A DNA stretch of 64,000 nucleotides, from contig NZ_CP068082.1 of NCBI RefSeq assembly GCF_016724845.1, positions 496,001 to 560,000 of the forward strand, in the 5' to 3' direction. Of this stretch, positions 36,801-42,782 are shown piece by piece. The DNA is from Sphingobacterium spiritivorum. Its GTDB lineage: Bacteria; Bacteroidota; Bacteroidia; Sphingobacteriales; Sphingobacteriaceae. The translations under genes were made by a program, and so were the position numbers. How positions within the stretch are numbered: the stretch's first letter is position 1; each line of letters begins with the position of its first letter. Below the pieces are notes generated by a model. It did not search any database and was not told the DNA's origin. It was given only the letters and a program-made list of their open reading frames with translations.

Positions 36801-37799
36801 GCTAAGCTGAAAATCGTTGCGGATGACAAAACAAAATTCTATGGCACAGCCGATCCGGTGTTGACGTACAATGTAACCGGATTGGTAAACGGTGACAAGC
36901 CATCTGTTATTAAAGGAGCCTTATCCAGAGCGCCAGGAGAAGCCGTAGGCACCTATTACATCGGGCAAGGTACGCTGGATGCAGGAGCAAACTATATAGT
37001 TGACTTTACTAAAGCAGAGTTTTTGATTTCAAAAATAACCCTGTATACCATTTCTCTGCATGATGCAAGCTTTATTTATGACGGAACAGCAAAATCAATA
37101 CTGATATCAGGAGATCTTCCGGCAGGTGTCACCGTTAGCTATACCGGCAACGGGCAAACCAATGCAGGCAGCTATATTGTAACCGCTAATATAGACGGTG
37201 GCAGCAACTACAACAGTTTCTCGCTACAGGCTACACTAAAGATCAATAAAGCAAAACAGGTTATCACATTCAAAGAGATAGCACCGCTGTATCCGGATGC
37301 TGGTACAGTGAAACTGAATATCAGCAGCAACAGTCCGCTTCCGATAAAAATATTCAGTGACAACAATTTGGTTGCAGAAGTAACAGGTAGTCAGGAAGTC
37401 AGCATTCGGGGTGTAGGTCTGTCCCTCATCAGAGCAGAGCAACCGGGAGATGATAACTATATCGCTGCAGATCCTGTAACCCGTGAACTGAGAGTACACA
37501 ACGAACCGGGAGCAAAACTTCCTGTACGTGTACACAAAGCAGTTTCTCCAAACGGAGATGGGATCAACGAATATCTGCGTATCGAAGGAATCAACGAATA
37601 TCCCGAAAACCAGATCGTAATTTTCGATGCTAATGGCAATCTGATCCAGAAGATTCGCGGGTATGTCAATGAAACCAATTGTTTCAACGGAATAAAGGCA
37701 AGCCGAAAAGTGCCTTCAGGAACATATTTCTATGTTCTGGAGGTCAAAATAGATGACAAATGGCATCATGAAAAAGGATTCTTTGTTGTCCGGTATTAG
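27855..37799 (+). CDS. Giant multi-domain surface adhesin with T9SS type B sorting domain
   Basis: About 3,314 residues from ATG 27855; an earlier in-frame TTG (27837) would disturb the signal peptide. Order: signal peptide; beta-helix domain (28210-29556) ending DLAGNARFQGTKIDIGAFE, the choice-of-anchor Q pattern; three super-modules (29568-35375), each with an Ig-like segment starting QTI and DMVKTYGD, an MBG domain (SKEYGTADPALTYT type), a spacer ending VWDM and what follows, and a BspA/DUF285 array; a fourth Ig-like segment; six tandem MBG domains of 77-78 residues (about 35620-37050); a different MBG-type domain; and a C-terminal gliding-associated CHU_C domain (37518-37799, with AVSPNGDGINEYLRI). 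It should be exported by the T9SS and anchored at the surface. A PorP/SprF gene follows. Adhesion is inferred from the domain types. Confidence 0.93.
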   Translation: MPPKRFIYVMLIFNTLKTTLLLILLISFNSLGATHTLISRDKQATHKRTESTPLTANKEPAEHSGSSKVTTHPLTKLSAGKNNIHSQAAVVTSIPTASSITAKAPLRAANNYAADTNGILYVKKGATGTGDSWNNPIGELADALLFAKSNNAVATNPQVKQIWVAGGTYNPMYSPADSNFGTPDAQNNSFLLVKNVKLYGGFAGTETSPDQRDLSISANKSILSGDLDHDGTASSNDACHVLISVRNTNTDELNGFTITGGNASNTTSSITVDGLSIEQDSGAGIYNRSSFIQISNCNFTGNLAADYGGAIYNLQSNSNITTSTLSSNKANTSGGAIYNSQSSAPIITDCIFAANTALNSGGAIYNNQSHPKIANSIFRANTANRAGALFNSDSGPKIYNTLFVKNNALTAGAGAIYHNNNGPGNGFTLANCILYGNTGGTTSWAGGIHSTSGCNIYNSVIWGNQGGQLTGGFIIKNSLVQGVSSTADGNLDATNINVAQLFNNPNGADGILGTADDNFNLIAGSPLIEKGDNILYTNTGGNLSTDKDLAGNARFQGTKIDIGAFEMTLISQTITATDMVKTYGDIPFVPTATASSGLEVNYVSADNSIAEAFQDTADGNKWKLKIKKAGTVTITAKQAGNATYNPATDVIFKLTIEKAPLTVTAHAKSKESGAADPVLTYTTNGLVNGDTQTVIFGTLKRAIGEAVGTYPITQGNLAAANYTISYTGADFTITNAPGDFITVWDMTKVTTHTIISSVKITTLPSPNNQVKYFWTAPDGSTGSGTVTTSGSLRITIPANKPTITLHIKPENLASVIILNEPRIIDVAQWGTAEWRTMQNAFLQCSNLNVTATDMPNLSRVTSMNGMFADCSSLTGPANIGSWNTSNVTNMITLFSRATRFNQDISNWDTQNVTTMAYMFREARAFNQNIGNWNTSKVTDMEAMFENASVFNQDISNWNTANVTNMSKIFSSALVFNQNIGSWNTSNVTNMSYMFQYTGAFNGDISSWNTANVTNMWGMFYSTVAFNQNIGNWDTSNVTYMGGMFWNARAFNQDISSWNTSKVTRMSFMFADNRAFNKDIGNWDTANVTDMAYMFRANQAFNKDIGNWNTANVTDMSYMFYDAQTFNQNIGSWQLNPAVNMTNMLSYSSLDCTNYSLTLNGWANNPNTPSGRNLRALDRQYGTNAHTARTALTTTKGWTITGDSPSGQRCALSQTITTTDMVKTYGDVAFVPTATASSNLEVSYTSADNSIAEAFQDSADGNKWKLKIKKAGQVNITAKQAGNETYNPATNVIFKLTINKAALAVTANALSKEYGTADPALTYTATGFANNDDQTALTGTLSRTAGEAVGTYAVAQGTLNAENYTINYTAASFSITAATGDFVTVWDMSKPDEWGVIINNNIRFYPTISPGQSVEYFWMASGGSTGNGTIAAGTYEVNISGLPANEIITLNLKPTHLKAIKIRDLQLNSERLKLTDVTQWGTAQWSTMKNAFIDCHNLKITATDVPDLSNVGDMSRMFQGCYSLNGPANIGTWNTANVTNMFYLFYGTRIFNQNIGDWNTSNVTNMGGMFQGARLFDQNIGSWNTQNVTDMSSMFSDARTFNQPIGNWNTASVTDMSSMFSEARAFNQPIGNWNTSNVTNMNSMFRDARAFNQPIGSWNTAAVTSMSIMFSSAYAFNQNISNWDTQKVTHMFGMFSGAQAFNQPIGSWNTANVTNMNSMFSGAQAFNQPIGNWNTANVVNMSYMFSGNRTFNKDISNWDTQKVTDMSGMFYDAQTFNQNIGKWQFNPAVNMVNMLDNSGMDCQNYSFTLNGWAANPGTPSGRSPGAAGLQYGTNAVQARTTLTTTKGWTITEDSPSGQSCGLDQTIKATDMVKTYGDVAFVPVATASSGLEVSYVSADNSIAETFQDIADGNKWKLKIKKAGQVNITAKQAGNETYNPAPDVIFKLTINKAALAITANALSKEYGTADPALTYTATGFVNNDDQTALTGTLSRTAGEAVGTYAIAQGTLNAENYTITYTGANFSITAATGDFVTVWDMSKPNSGNTIIFYPTISPGQSVNYFWMASGGSTGNGTIAAGTYEVNISGLPANEIITLNLKPTHLKAIKIRDLQQNPERLKLTDVLQWGTAQWTSMGTMFLGCSNLNITATDVPDLSKVTDMSSMFDRCTILTGPANINSWNTAKVTSMRGLFNEASAFNQPVGNWNTAKVTDMGYMFFGASAFNQDIGSLNTQNVTDMSYMFYGATVFDQPIGNWNTVKVANMSFMFYNALVFNQNIGNWNTSQVTNMSNLFSNAKAFNQNIDNWDTQKVVTMNSMFRDASVFNQNIGSWNTQKVTDMSLMFYNAVVFNQNIGSWNTQNVINMGGMFRDAVAFNQNIGNWNTSQVTNMNGMFSNTTAFNQNINSWNTANVTNMAFMLSGAKAFNQNIGKWKLNPAVNMVNMLDNSGMDCQNYSFTLNGWAANPGPPSGRSLGAAGRQYGTNAVQARTTLTNAKGWTITGDSPSGQSCGLDQTIMASDMVKTYGDIPFVPTATASSGLEVSYVSADNSIAEVFQDSADGNKWKLKIKKAGQVNITAKQAGNETYNPAPDVILKLTINKATLAVTANDLSKEYGTADPALTYTATGFLNNDDQTALTGTLSRTAGEAVGTYAIEQGTLDAENYDIVYTGADLTITKATLNIVAEAKTKQYGTADPALTYTVTGLANNDDQTVITGALSRVAGEAVGTYAIEQGTLATTANYDITYTAADFNITKATLIIRADAKSKVYGSADPALTYTVTGFENGNDQSILTGTLTRVAGENIGTYAIEQGTLATTANYDITYTGADLTITKATLNIIADAKSKVYGTVDPALTYTVTGLANGDDQSIITGGLKRTAGETAGIYPITQGTLDAGNNYDIVYTGADFTITGGILLINANPKSKVYGAIDPVLTYTVTGFVNGDDQSIITGTLSRVAGEQAGNYTIKQGTLSAKGYTIKYTEASFIISKAKLKIVADDKTKFYGTADPVLTYNVTGLVNGDKPSVIKGALSRAPGEAVGTYYIGQGTLDAGANYIVDFTKAEFLISKITLYTISLHDASFIYDGTAKSILISGDLPAGVTVSYTGNGQTNAGSYIVTANIDGGSNYNSFSLQATLKINKAKQVITFKEIAPLYPDAGTVKLNISSNSPLPIKIFSDNNLVAEVTGSQEVSIRGVGLSLIRAEQPGDDNYIAADPVTRELRVHNEPGAKLPVRVHKAVSPNGDGINEYLRIEGINEYPENQIVIFDANGNLIQKIRGYVNETNCFNGIKASRKVPSGTYFYVLEVKIDDKWHHEKGFFVVRY
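29568..31490 (+). repeat. Adhesin super-module 1
   Basis: 1,923 bases (641 codons) in frame: Ig-like segment, MBG domain, spacer, BspA array, and a closing segment ending GWTITGDSPSGQRC. Its MBG domain is the most diverged, reading SKESGAADPVLTYT where the others read SKEYGTADPALTYT. Modules 2 and 3 follow head to tail. Confidence 0.85.
30552..31226 (+). repeat. BspA/DUF285 array 1: nine 75-bp units
   Basis: Exactly nine consecutive 25-codon units from the Phe codon at 30552, followed by a diverged final unit starting at 31227. The unit reads roughly FNQxIxNWNTxxVTxMxxMFxxAxx. BspA-like repeats form leucine-rich-repeat-like solenoids and mediate binding in known adhesins. An N-terminal cap unit (TGPANIGSWNTSNVTNM) precedes it. 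Confidence 0.9.
31491..33440 (+). repeat. Adhesin super-module 2
   Basis: 1,950 bases (650 codons), same layout as module 1. The spacer before its BspA array (about 32080-32260) is nearly identical in DNA to the corresponding part of module 3, pointing to recent duplication or gene conversion. Confidence 0.85.
32502..33176 (+). repeat. BspA/DUF285 array 2: nine 75-bp units
   Basis: Nine 25-codon units from the Phe codon at 32502 to the terminal unit at 33177. Many units here read FNQPIGNWNT, a variant that is rare in array 3 and absent from array 1, so the arrays have diverged internally by expansion of particular units. Confidence 0.9.
33441..35375 (+). repeat. Adhesin super-module 3
   Basis: 1,935 bases (645 codons), same layout. 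It starts QTIKATDMVKTYGD and ends GDSPSGQSCGLD; the same closing motif ends module 2. The spacer is slightly shorter than in module 2. Confidence 0.85.
34437..35111 (+). repeat. BspA/DUF285 array 3: nine 75-bp units
   Basis: Nine 25-codon units from the Phe codon at 34437 to the terminal unit at 35112. The count and length (675 bases) equal those of arrays 1 and 2. Confidence 0.9.
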
Positions 37800-37810
37800 C
37801 ATTTAAAATC

Positions 37811-37837
37811 CCGGAAGAGCATACACTGTTCTTCCGG
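37811..37837 (+). terminator. Hairpin between adhesin and PorP/SprF gene
   Basis: CCGGAAGA pairs with TCTTCCGG around 11 bases, followed by CTTCTT, a weak T-tract. It lies 12 bases after the adhesin stop and 69 before the next ATG, so it may reduce but not abolish read-through to the downstream gene. Confidence 0.55.
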
Positions 37838-37905
37838 CTTCTTATCCCATCGGTCCTGAGATTTTCAGCATTAAAACCTCAGGACATAAATTCAAAAAAA
37901 GAAAA

Positions 37906-38808
37906 ATGAAATTAAAGTATATCTTATCAGCTTCAGCACTGATGCTGTTTAGTAATCTGTCCTTTGGACAACAATATATTGATCCTGCGCTATCAGGAAG
38001 TTTCGGAAAAGTACTCAGTCCATCCGCCAATTTACTATTAGATAAAGGTGAAGGCGATGCTATGATGGTATACCGCTACCAGTGGGCCGGTCTCGAAGGA
38101 TCACCCAAAAGCCTTTGGTTCAGTGGCAATATCGGTGTAGGAAATGCAGGCATAATCATGGGGATCAATGCAAAACAATTTCGGATTGGTGTAGAACGCA
38201 ATACCGAAATATCAGCCAGTTTCACCAAGCGTTTACAGATCTCCGAATCAGAGTATCTCGGATTAGGCGTCAACCTCGGCTATACGCATCAGCAGGGAGA
38301 CTTCAATCCTTTAGATCCCGGAGACCCGGCTTTTCAGAATGTACAGTACGGAACATTATTATATGGTCTTTCGGCTACATTAATATCGCCCAACCGGTAC
38401 TATGTAGGATTTTCGATGCCAAAAGCAATATTTGGAGCCAAAGATTCGCAATATGTACGTCAGTTCGGAAAAGATAACACATTTTATCTTTCCGGAGGAT
38501 TGATAATTCCGCTGAATGACGGATTCCGGCTCCGTCCCAATTTACTGATAAGCTACAGAGAAGTTACCGGATTACTTTTTGATGCCTCAGCAATGTTCTA
38601 TCTCCATCCAAAGATCGGAATTGGTGCAGGTTACCGCCAGCGCGGAGATCTGATGGGTATGGCGGAATTTAATCTGGGTAAGTTGCGTATAGGATACAGT
38701 TATCAGCAAAATCTCAAAAACAAAGACCTCAACAGATATATCACCAACAGCACACATGAACTGGGGATTGCTATACGCTTTGGAAAAGACAACTTTTCAA
38801 TATTGTAA
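37906..38808 (+). CDS. PorP/SprF-family T9SS-associated membrane protein
   Basis: 300 residues. Signal peptide ending NLSFGQ, then the family start QYIDPALSGSFGKVLSPS (usually Q-x-x-P-x-F-x-x-Y/P-N) and an alternating beta-barrel pattern to the end, with YRQRGDLMGMAEFNLGKLRIGYSY and a C-terminal ELGIAIRF. SprF-type proteins are encoded directly downstream of adhesins with type B sorting domains and are needed for their secretion or surface attachment. Position after the giant adhesin fits exactly. Confidence 0.92.
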   Translation: MKLKYILSASALMLFSNLSFGQQYIDPALSGSFGKVLSPSANLLLDKGEGDAMMVYRYQWAGLEGSPKSLWFSGNIGVGNAGIIMGINAKQFRIGVERNTEISASFTKRLQISESEYLGLGVNLGYTHQQGDFNPLDPGDPAFQNVQYGTLLYGLSATLISPNRYYVGFSMPKAIFGAKDSQYVRQFGKDNTFYLSGGLIIPLNDGFRLRPNLLISYREVTGLLFDASAMFYLHPKIGIGAGYRQRGDLMGMAEFNLGKLRIGYSYQQNLKNKDLNRYITNSTHELGIAIRFGKDNFSIL

Positions 38809-39037
38809 AAGAAGAAGAAAATGATCCGGTCTTTATTCCTGTCATACTATCTTCCTTTTATTTATTAAAGAGACTCCTGATAATTTACGTTTTAAAGTAA
38901 TTAGTATATTTATTTCTTAGATTCCACAGAATACTTTACAGTCAAGTCTTATTCAAATGACAGATTCAGGAAAGTTTTTTCAGTATAAAAAAAAACGTAG
39001 ATGGTGGTTTATTAACAACCTTTTCAGATAAATCAAA

Positions 39038-39564
39038 ATGTCAGTAAAGACAGTAATTATTTATTCATCAGTAGATGGACAAACCAAAAAGATCTGCCAT
39101 GCGATAAAAGATATATTGGTATCAGAGGGTCATCTGGTAGATCAGTTTCATGTCCAGGATATGGCCAAAAGTATTACACTCTATGATAAAATCGTGATCG
39201 CTTCCAGTATAAGATATGGCAAACATAATGAACATATACTAACTTTTATACAGGATAATAATCAGGTGTTGAATAATAAAAAAACCGCTTTTATTTCTGT
39301 AAATCTCGTGGCGCGAAAAGCCGAGAAAAGCACAGTATATACCAATCCTTATGTGATCAAATTTTTTGATTCTATAACATGGAAACCACAATTGACCGGT
39401 GTTTTGCAGGAAGATTAAATTATAAGTTGTACTCCTTCGGAGATCGCCTTATGATAAAGTTAATTATGCTCATAACAAAAGGTCCGGTCGGTTCAAAAAC
39501 GGACATAGAATATACAGACTGGAATGAAGTTTTTAAATTTGGACATAAGCTATGTGAGATGTAA
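39038..39564 (+). pseudogene. hemG: hemG-type protoporphyrinogen oxidase, frameshifted
   Basis: The first frame (39038-39418) gives a flavodoxin-like start (TVIIYSSVDGQTKKIC) and the HemG segments IASSIRYGKHNEH and FISVNLVARKAEKST, then breaks at about 39400. The second frame continues with AGRLNYKLYSFGDRLMIKLI and DIEYTDWNEVFKFG, which match the E. coli HemG C-terminus. Adding one T to the TTTT run at 39402-39405 would join them into ~175 residues, the normal HemG length. HemG oxidises protoporphyrinogen IX to protoporphyrin IX in haem synthesis. Either a true mutation, a sequencing error in a homopolymer, or rarely a programmed shift. Confidence 0.85.
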
Positions 39565-39637
39565 AAACAATAACTTTAATTCTAATTTATTTTCATCTGA
39601 CTCAAACAAAATATGATTTTGGAGGTATTAGATACAA

Positions 39638-40066
39638 ATGAAAGCTCAAGTAGTTATACAAATCGTTTACCCTCAACCTGTTGAACAGGTATGGAAAGCG
39701 ATTACAGATAAAGAAGCTATGAAAATCTGGTATTTTGACATTCCCGATTTTCAGGCGGAAACAGGACGTTCTTTTGATTTTTATGAACCGGGAGGTAAAA
39801 ATGAGTATCACCATTTTGCCTTAGTACAGCAAGTCATACCCTATAAAAAGCTAAAGCATAGTTGGACACAGCCCAGTCACAGCAAAGGAATCTCCGTATT
39901 GACATGGGAGCTGGAACAATTGGAAGCAGGCACACAATTGACGCTAACACATGAGGGGCTTGAAAATCTTGCGGATGGCGGAGATGCATTTCTTCCTGAA
40001 AATTATGAAAAAGGTTGGAATGAAATTCTGCACAAATCGCTGAAATCATATTTGAATAACATCTGA
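39638..40066 (+). CDS. SRPBCC/AHSA1-domain protein
   Basis: 142 residues. Starts with the family pattern VVIQIVYPQPVEQVWKAITDKEAMKIWY, has the middle strand HSWTQPSHSKGISVLTWELE, and ends with the long helix GWNEILHKSLKSYL. This is the AHSA1 branch of the START-like helix-grip fold, which binds hydrophobic ligands in a cavity. Role unknown. A GGAGG lies 12 bases before the ATG, too far for a standard ribosome site. Transcribed with the same orientation as hemG, 73 bases downstream. Confidence 0.85.
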   Translation: MKAQVVIQIVYPQPVEQVWKAITDKEAMKIWYFDIPDFQAETGRSFDFYEPGGKNEYHHFALVQQVIPYKKLKHSWTQPSHSKGISVLTWELEQLEAGTQLTLTHEGLENLADGGDAFLPENYEKGWNEILHKSLKSYLNNI

Positions 40067-40169
40067 ATACAATAACCTATGCAAAACTATAATGGCGGAG
40101 ATCTCGGAAGATAACCGCCATTTACTTTTTATAACCTTAGCTGTACGATCAAATTTCAGACCGGAGAAC

Positions 40170-40808
40170 TCAGTCCTCCAGCTGATCCAGTATTTTTCTG
40201 ATCTCCTTCAGATGCTTACCATAATACGAATAGCTCATTATTTCGATAATAAAGATCACTAAAGCAATACTAACAATGGCAGAAAGGACAAACCATACAA
40301 TAAAATTACTATCCTGAGCAAACGTACTGCCGATATGATATAATTTGTTAAACCAGGATTCAAATTTCCCGTTGGAAAGCATAATCATATACATGATAAG
40401 TGCCTGCGGTATCATGACATAGGAAGTCGTCTTATACGAATCGATCGCAAACTTGAGATCATAATACATCTTTAGGAGATTTTCACGCGAGCTAAGTACT
40501 TCCGACTGACTGGCACTTTTATAGAAATAAAAAAAACGGCGATAGTACACCATACTGGATAAGAGCATCTGAAAAAAGATCAGATAATACGCAAAGCGTG
40601 CATAACCTTCAATCTTATAAAGATCGATCAAAGGCACCACAAGTAAAAACAGCATGGCTACAATCCAGGTAATAAATTCGTACTTCACATTCTTGCGAAG
40701 CTTAGCCAGCACATTATCTACCTCTTTATACTGATCCAGATCAGGATTGATCTGCACCTGCTCCGATGACTGATCATCCCATTGTTTTTTTAATTCATCA
40801 AAATTCAT
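40170..40808 (-). CDS. Four-segment membrane protein, possible anti-sigma factor
   Basis: 212 residues. A charged, cytoplasmic-looking N-terminus of about 45 residues (MNFDELKKQWDDQSSEQ) is followed by four hydrophobic segments. The gene overlaps the end of the sigma factor gene by 11 bases, so the two are translationally coupled. In Bacteroidota, small multi-span membrane proteins in this position are thought to hold the sigma factor inactive. No zinc-binding anti-sigma motif is visible. The regulatory role is inference from gene order. Confidence 0.75.
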   Translation of the reverse strand: MNFDELKKQWDDQSSEQVQINPDLDQYKEVDNVLAKLRKNVKYEFITWIVAMLFLLVVPLIDLYKIEGYARFAYYLIFFQMLLSSMVYYRRFFYFYKSASQSEVLSSRENLLKMYYDLKFAIDSYKTTSYVMIPQALIMYMIMLSNGKFESWFNKLYHIGSTFAQDSNFIVWFVLSAIVSIALVIFIIEIMSYSYYGKHLKEIRKILDQLED

Positions 40809-41301
40809 ATTCGTATTTTTTAATGATCTGCTGTATTTTTTCTTTTGTACGATTCAATTTCACCCGGGCATTGACTTCCGATATCCCCAGGTTGTCTGCA
40901 ATATCCCGGTGGCTCTGCCCTTCCAGAAAGAGAAAGATCAATGCCTTTTCAACCTGATTAAGTTCCTGCACAGCCTTATAAAACACAGCAAGCTGTTCCT
41001 CCCTTTGATCAGCATCCTGCTCATCGGCTATATCATGGTAAGTCTCCAAAGGCACCCGGTCTTGTTTACGCTTATCCTTTTTGAAATAGACCAAAGCGGT
41101 ATTGATCGCAACTCTGTACATCCAAGTAGAAAACTGACTGGCATTTTTGAAGGAATCAAAAGACTTCCAAAGCTGAAAAATAATCTCCTGTGAAAGATCA
41201 TTTCTATCATCCGGATCATCCATATACATTCTGGACACCTTATAGATGATACCTTTGTTCTTTTCAATCAAAGTAAGAAATTCGGATTCTCTCTCTTTCA
41301 C
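40798..41301 (-). CDS. ECF sigma-70 factor, GTG start
   Basis: 167 residues. The start is GTG at 41301: the only upstream in-frame codons before a stop (TAA at 41316-41314) are not start codons. Region 2 has DDPDDRNDLSQEIIFQLWKSF and the following YRVAINTALVYFKK; region 4 has VEKALIFLFLEGQSHRDIADNLGISEVNARVKLNRTKEKI. It is followed by an overlapping membrane protein gene, its likely anti-sigma partner, and is divergent from a thioesterase. Confidence 0.92.
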   Translation of the reverse strand: MKERESEFLTLIEKNKGIIYKVSRMYMDDPDDRNDLSQEIIFQLWKSFDSFKNASQFSTWMYRVAINTALVYFKKDKRKQDRVPLETYHDIADEQDADQREEQLAVFYKAVQELNQVEKALIFLFLEGQSHRDIADNLGISEVNARVKLNRTKEKIQQIIKKYEYEF

Positions 41302-41458
41302 TTTAGGATACTTTTAATTCTTTACTGAACGCTTAGCCAATTTTAATCAATTAGTAACGCAAATTGAAAAACGTTACACAGAATTAAAAAAAAAGATTAT
41401 TTTTCTTTAATTTCAGAAATTAACAAACAATACAACCATTTTTCAAGTTAGTGTAAAC

Positions 41459-41902
41459 ATGGAAAACACATTTTATGAAGGTCAGGTAATATGGGCACAG
41501 ATCGATGCGAACAGACATATGCGCCATTCGGCATACGCTGATATTTGCGCTCAGGCACGTAGTAATATGCTCAAAAAAATAGGTCTCTCTCTGGATCAGT
41601 TTGCTTCACAGGGAATTGGACCTATCCTGTTCAGAGAAGAACTGATCTATCACAGAGAGGTCAGACTGGATGAATATGTCTCTGTAAAAATAGTTTTGAC
41701 CAAATTTAATTTAGCAAATGCCAGATTCTCTTTCAGACACGACGTCTACAAAGAAGATGACGTCAAAGCAGCTACAGTCAATGTAGATGGTGCATGGTTA
41801 GATATAAAAGCCCGCAAATTGGTCAACATTCCTGAAGAATGGTACGTTTTTATGCAACATGTTCCTAAAGCTGATGATTATGAGGAGTTTGATGCATTAT
41901 AA
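41459..41902 (+). CDS. Acyl-CoA thioesterase (hotdog fold)
   Basis: 147 residues. Pattern of the 4-hydroxybenzoyl-CoA thioesterase branch: EGQVIWAQIDANRHMRHSAYADICAQAR, where the usual catalytic Asp is represented in QIDANRHM, then the beta-sheet LDEYVSVKIVLTKFNLANARFSF. It hydrolyses an acyl-CoA thioester, substrate unknown. Monocistronic, divergent from the sigma gene. Upstream is A-rich, as usual here. Confidence 0.88.
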   Translation: MENTFYEGQVIWAQIDANRHMRHSAYADICAQARSNMLKKIGLSLDQFASQGIGPILFREELIYHREVRLDEYVSVKIVLTKFNLANARFSFRHDVYKEDDVKAATVNVDGAWLDIKARKLVNIPEEWYVFMQHVPKADDYEEFDAL

Positions 41903-42010
41903 TATTATATTTATCAAAAAAATTTATTTTTAAGGCTTAAAAAGAAAATTAATTCATTAAATTCACTGTAAAATTGATTCACACTACATACACTTACAAC
42001 TAAACTGAAC

Positions 42011-42370
42011 ATGAAAACCAAACTGGAATTTACTTTTTGCCATCGCAAACCTGAGCGATCTTTTTTTTGGAAAGGCAAGCAATTTCCTGTTTGCGCGCGT
42101 TGTACAGGAATTCATCTGGGTTATTTGTCCACGTTCTTATTTTTATTTGGAGTGATCACAATGAATTTTTGGGTTGCGGTATTGTGCATGTTACCGACAA
42201 TTATTGACGGTTTGACTCAGGCTTATTGCAACAGAGAAAGTAATAATACCCTCCGGTTTATAACCGGCATTATGGCCGGAGTAGGAACAATGGCTATCTG
42301 TGCTATTATCGGAACAGCAATCGGAAATTTAATATTAGAAGGAATAAAATTAATCATTAAATATAATTAA
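42011..42370 (+). CDS. DUF2085 membrane protein
   Basis: 119 residues with three to four hydrophobic segments. The N-terminus has the DUF2085 signature: [30 protein letters not shown], with Cys/His residues (CH, CARC) that could bind metal, and [18 protein letters not shown] in the middle. Function of the family is not established. It ends two bases before the next membrane gene, so the two are probably made together. Confidence 0.85.
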   Translation: MKTKLEFTFCHRKPERSFFWKGKQFPVCARCTGIHLGYLSTFLFLFGVITMNFWVAVLCMLPTIIDGLTQAYCNRESNNTLRFITGIMAGVGTMAICAIIGTAIGNLILEGIKLIIKYN

Positions 42371-42372
42371 CC

Positions 42373-42660
42373 ATGGAAGATCAAAACACCCCAAATTTTG
42401 ACCCTAATCAAGGTCAAAACCCAAACCAGTTTAACAATCCTTTTAACCAACAAAATCAGGAAGACTTATCTACAGGATTAAAAGTTCTGTCTTTTTGTAT
42501 TCCTTTGTTTGGTGCTATTTATTATTTTATAAAGAAGGATGAGGCCCCTGTTCAGGCAAAATCAGCTTGTAAATTTGCGATCTATGGTGTGGTAGTAAGT
42601 ATTGTATTGAATATTATCTATGCGATATTAGGAGGTTTAGGTTCAGCAATGGGTGGATAG
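42373..42660 (+). CDS. Small two-segment membrane protein
   Basis: 95 residues. The first 32 are Asn/Gln/Pro-rich and disordered (NPNQFNNPFNQQNQED), followed by two hydrophobic segments separated by a short basic/acidic loop (KKDEAPVQAKSACKF). I do not recognise the family with certainty; similar small proteins occur near DUF4870-type membrane genes. Directly follows DUF2085. Confidence 0.75.
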   Translation: MEDQNTPNFDPNQGQNPNQFNNPFNQQNQEDLSTGLKVLSFCIPLFGAIYYFIKKDEAPVQAKSACKFAIYGVVVSIVLNIIYAILGGLGSAMGG

Positions 42661-42682
42661 TATAACTTCAATCCGGAAAATC

Positions 42683-42716
42683 AAAAAGACGGTTCAGTAA
42701 ACGAACCGTCTTTTTT
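42683..42716 (+). terminator. Terminator of the DUF2085 operon
   Basis: AAAGACGGTTC pairs with GAACCGTCTTT around AGTAAAC and runs into TTTTTT. A classical intrinsic terminator. Confidence 0.85.
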
Positions 42717-42726
42717 CATTAAAAAA

Positions 42727-42753
42727 GCCGCCACGCAATATTTGCATGACGGC
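42727..42753 (-). terminator. Terminator of the Hsp20 gene
   Basis: Read on the minus strand, GCCGTCATGCA pairs imperfectly with TGCGTGGCGGC and is followed by TTTTTT. It lies 30 bases after the Hsp20 stop and back to back with the terminator at 42683. Confidence 0.65.
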
Positions 42754-42782
42754 ACTCACATAACCTAAAAAAACTAAACTTA

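Noticed and set aside
27845..37687. Many minus-strand open frames of 60-130 codons inside the adhesin gene
   Set aside because: They recur at the same place in each repeat and are shadows of the repeated coding sequence.
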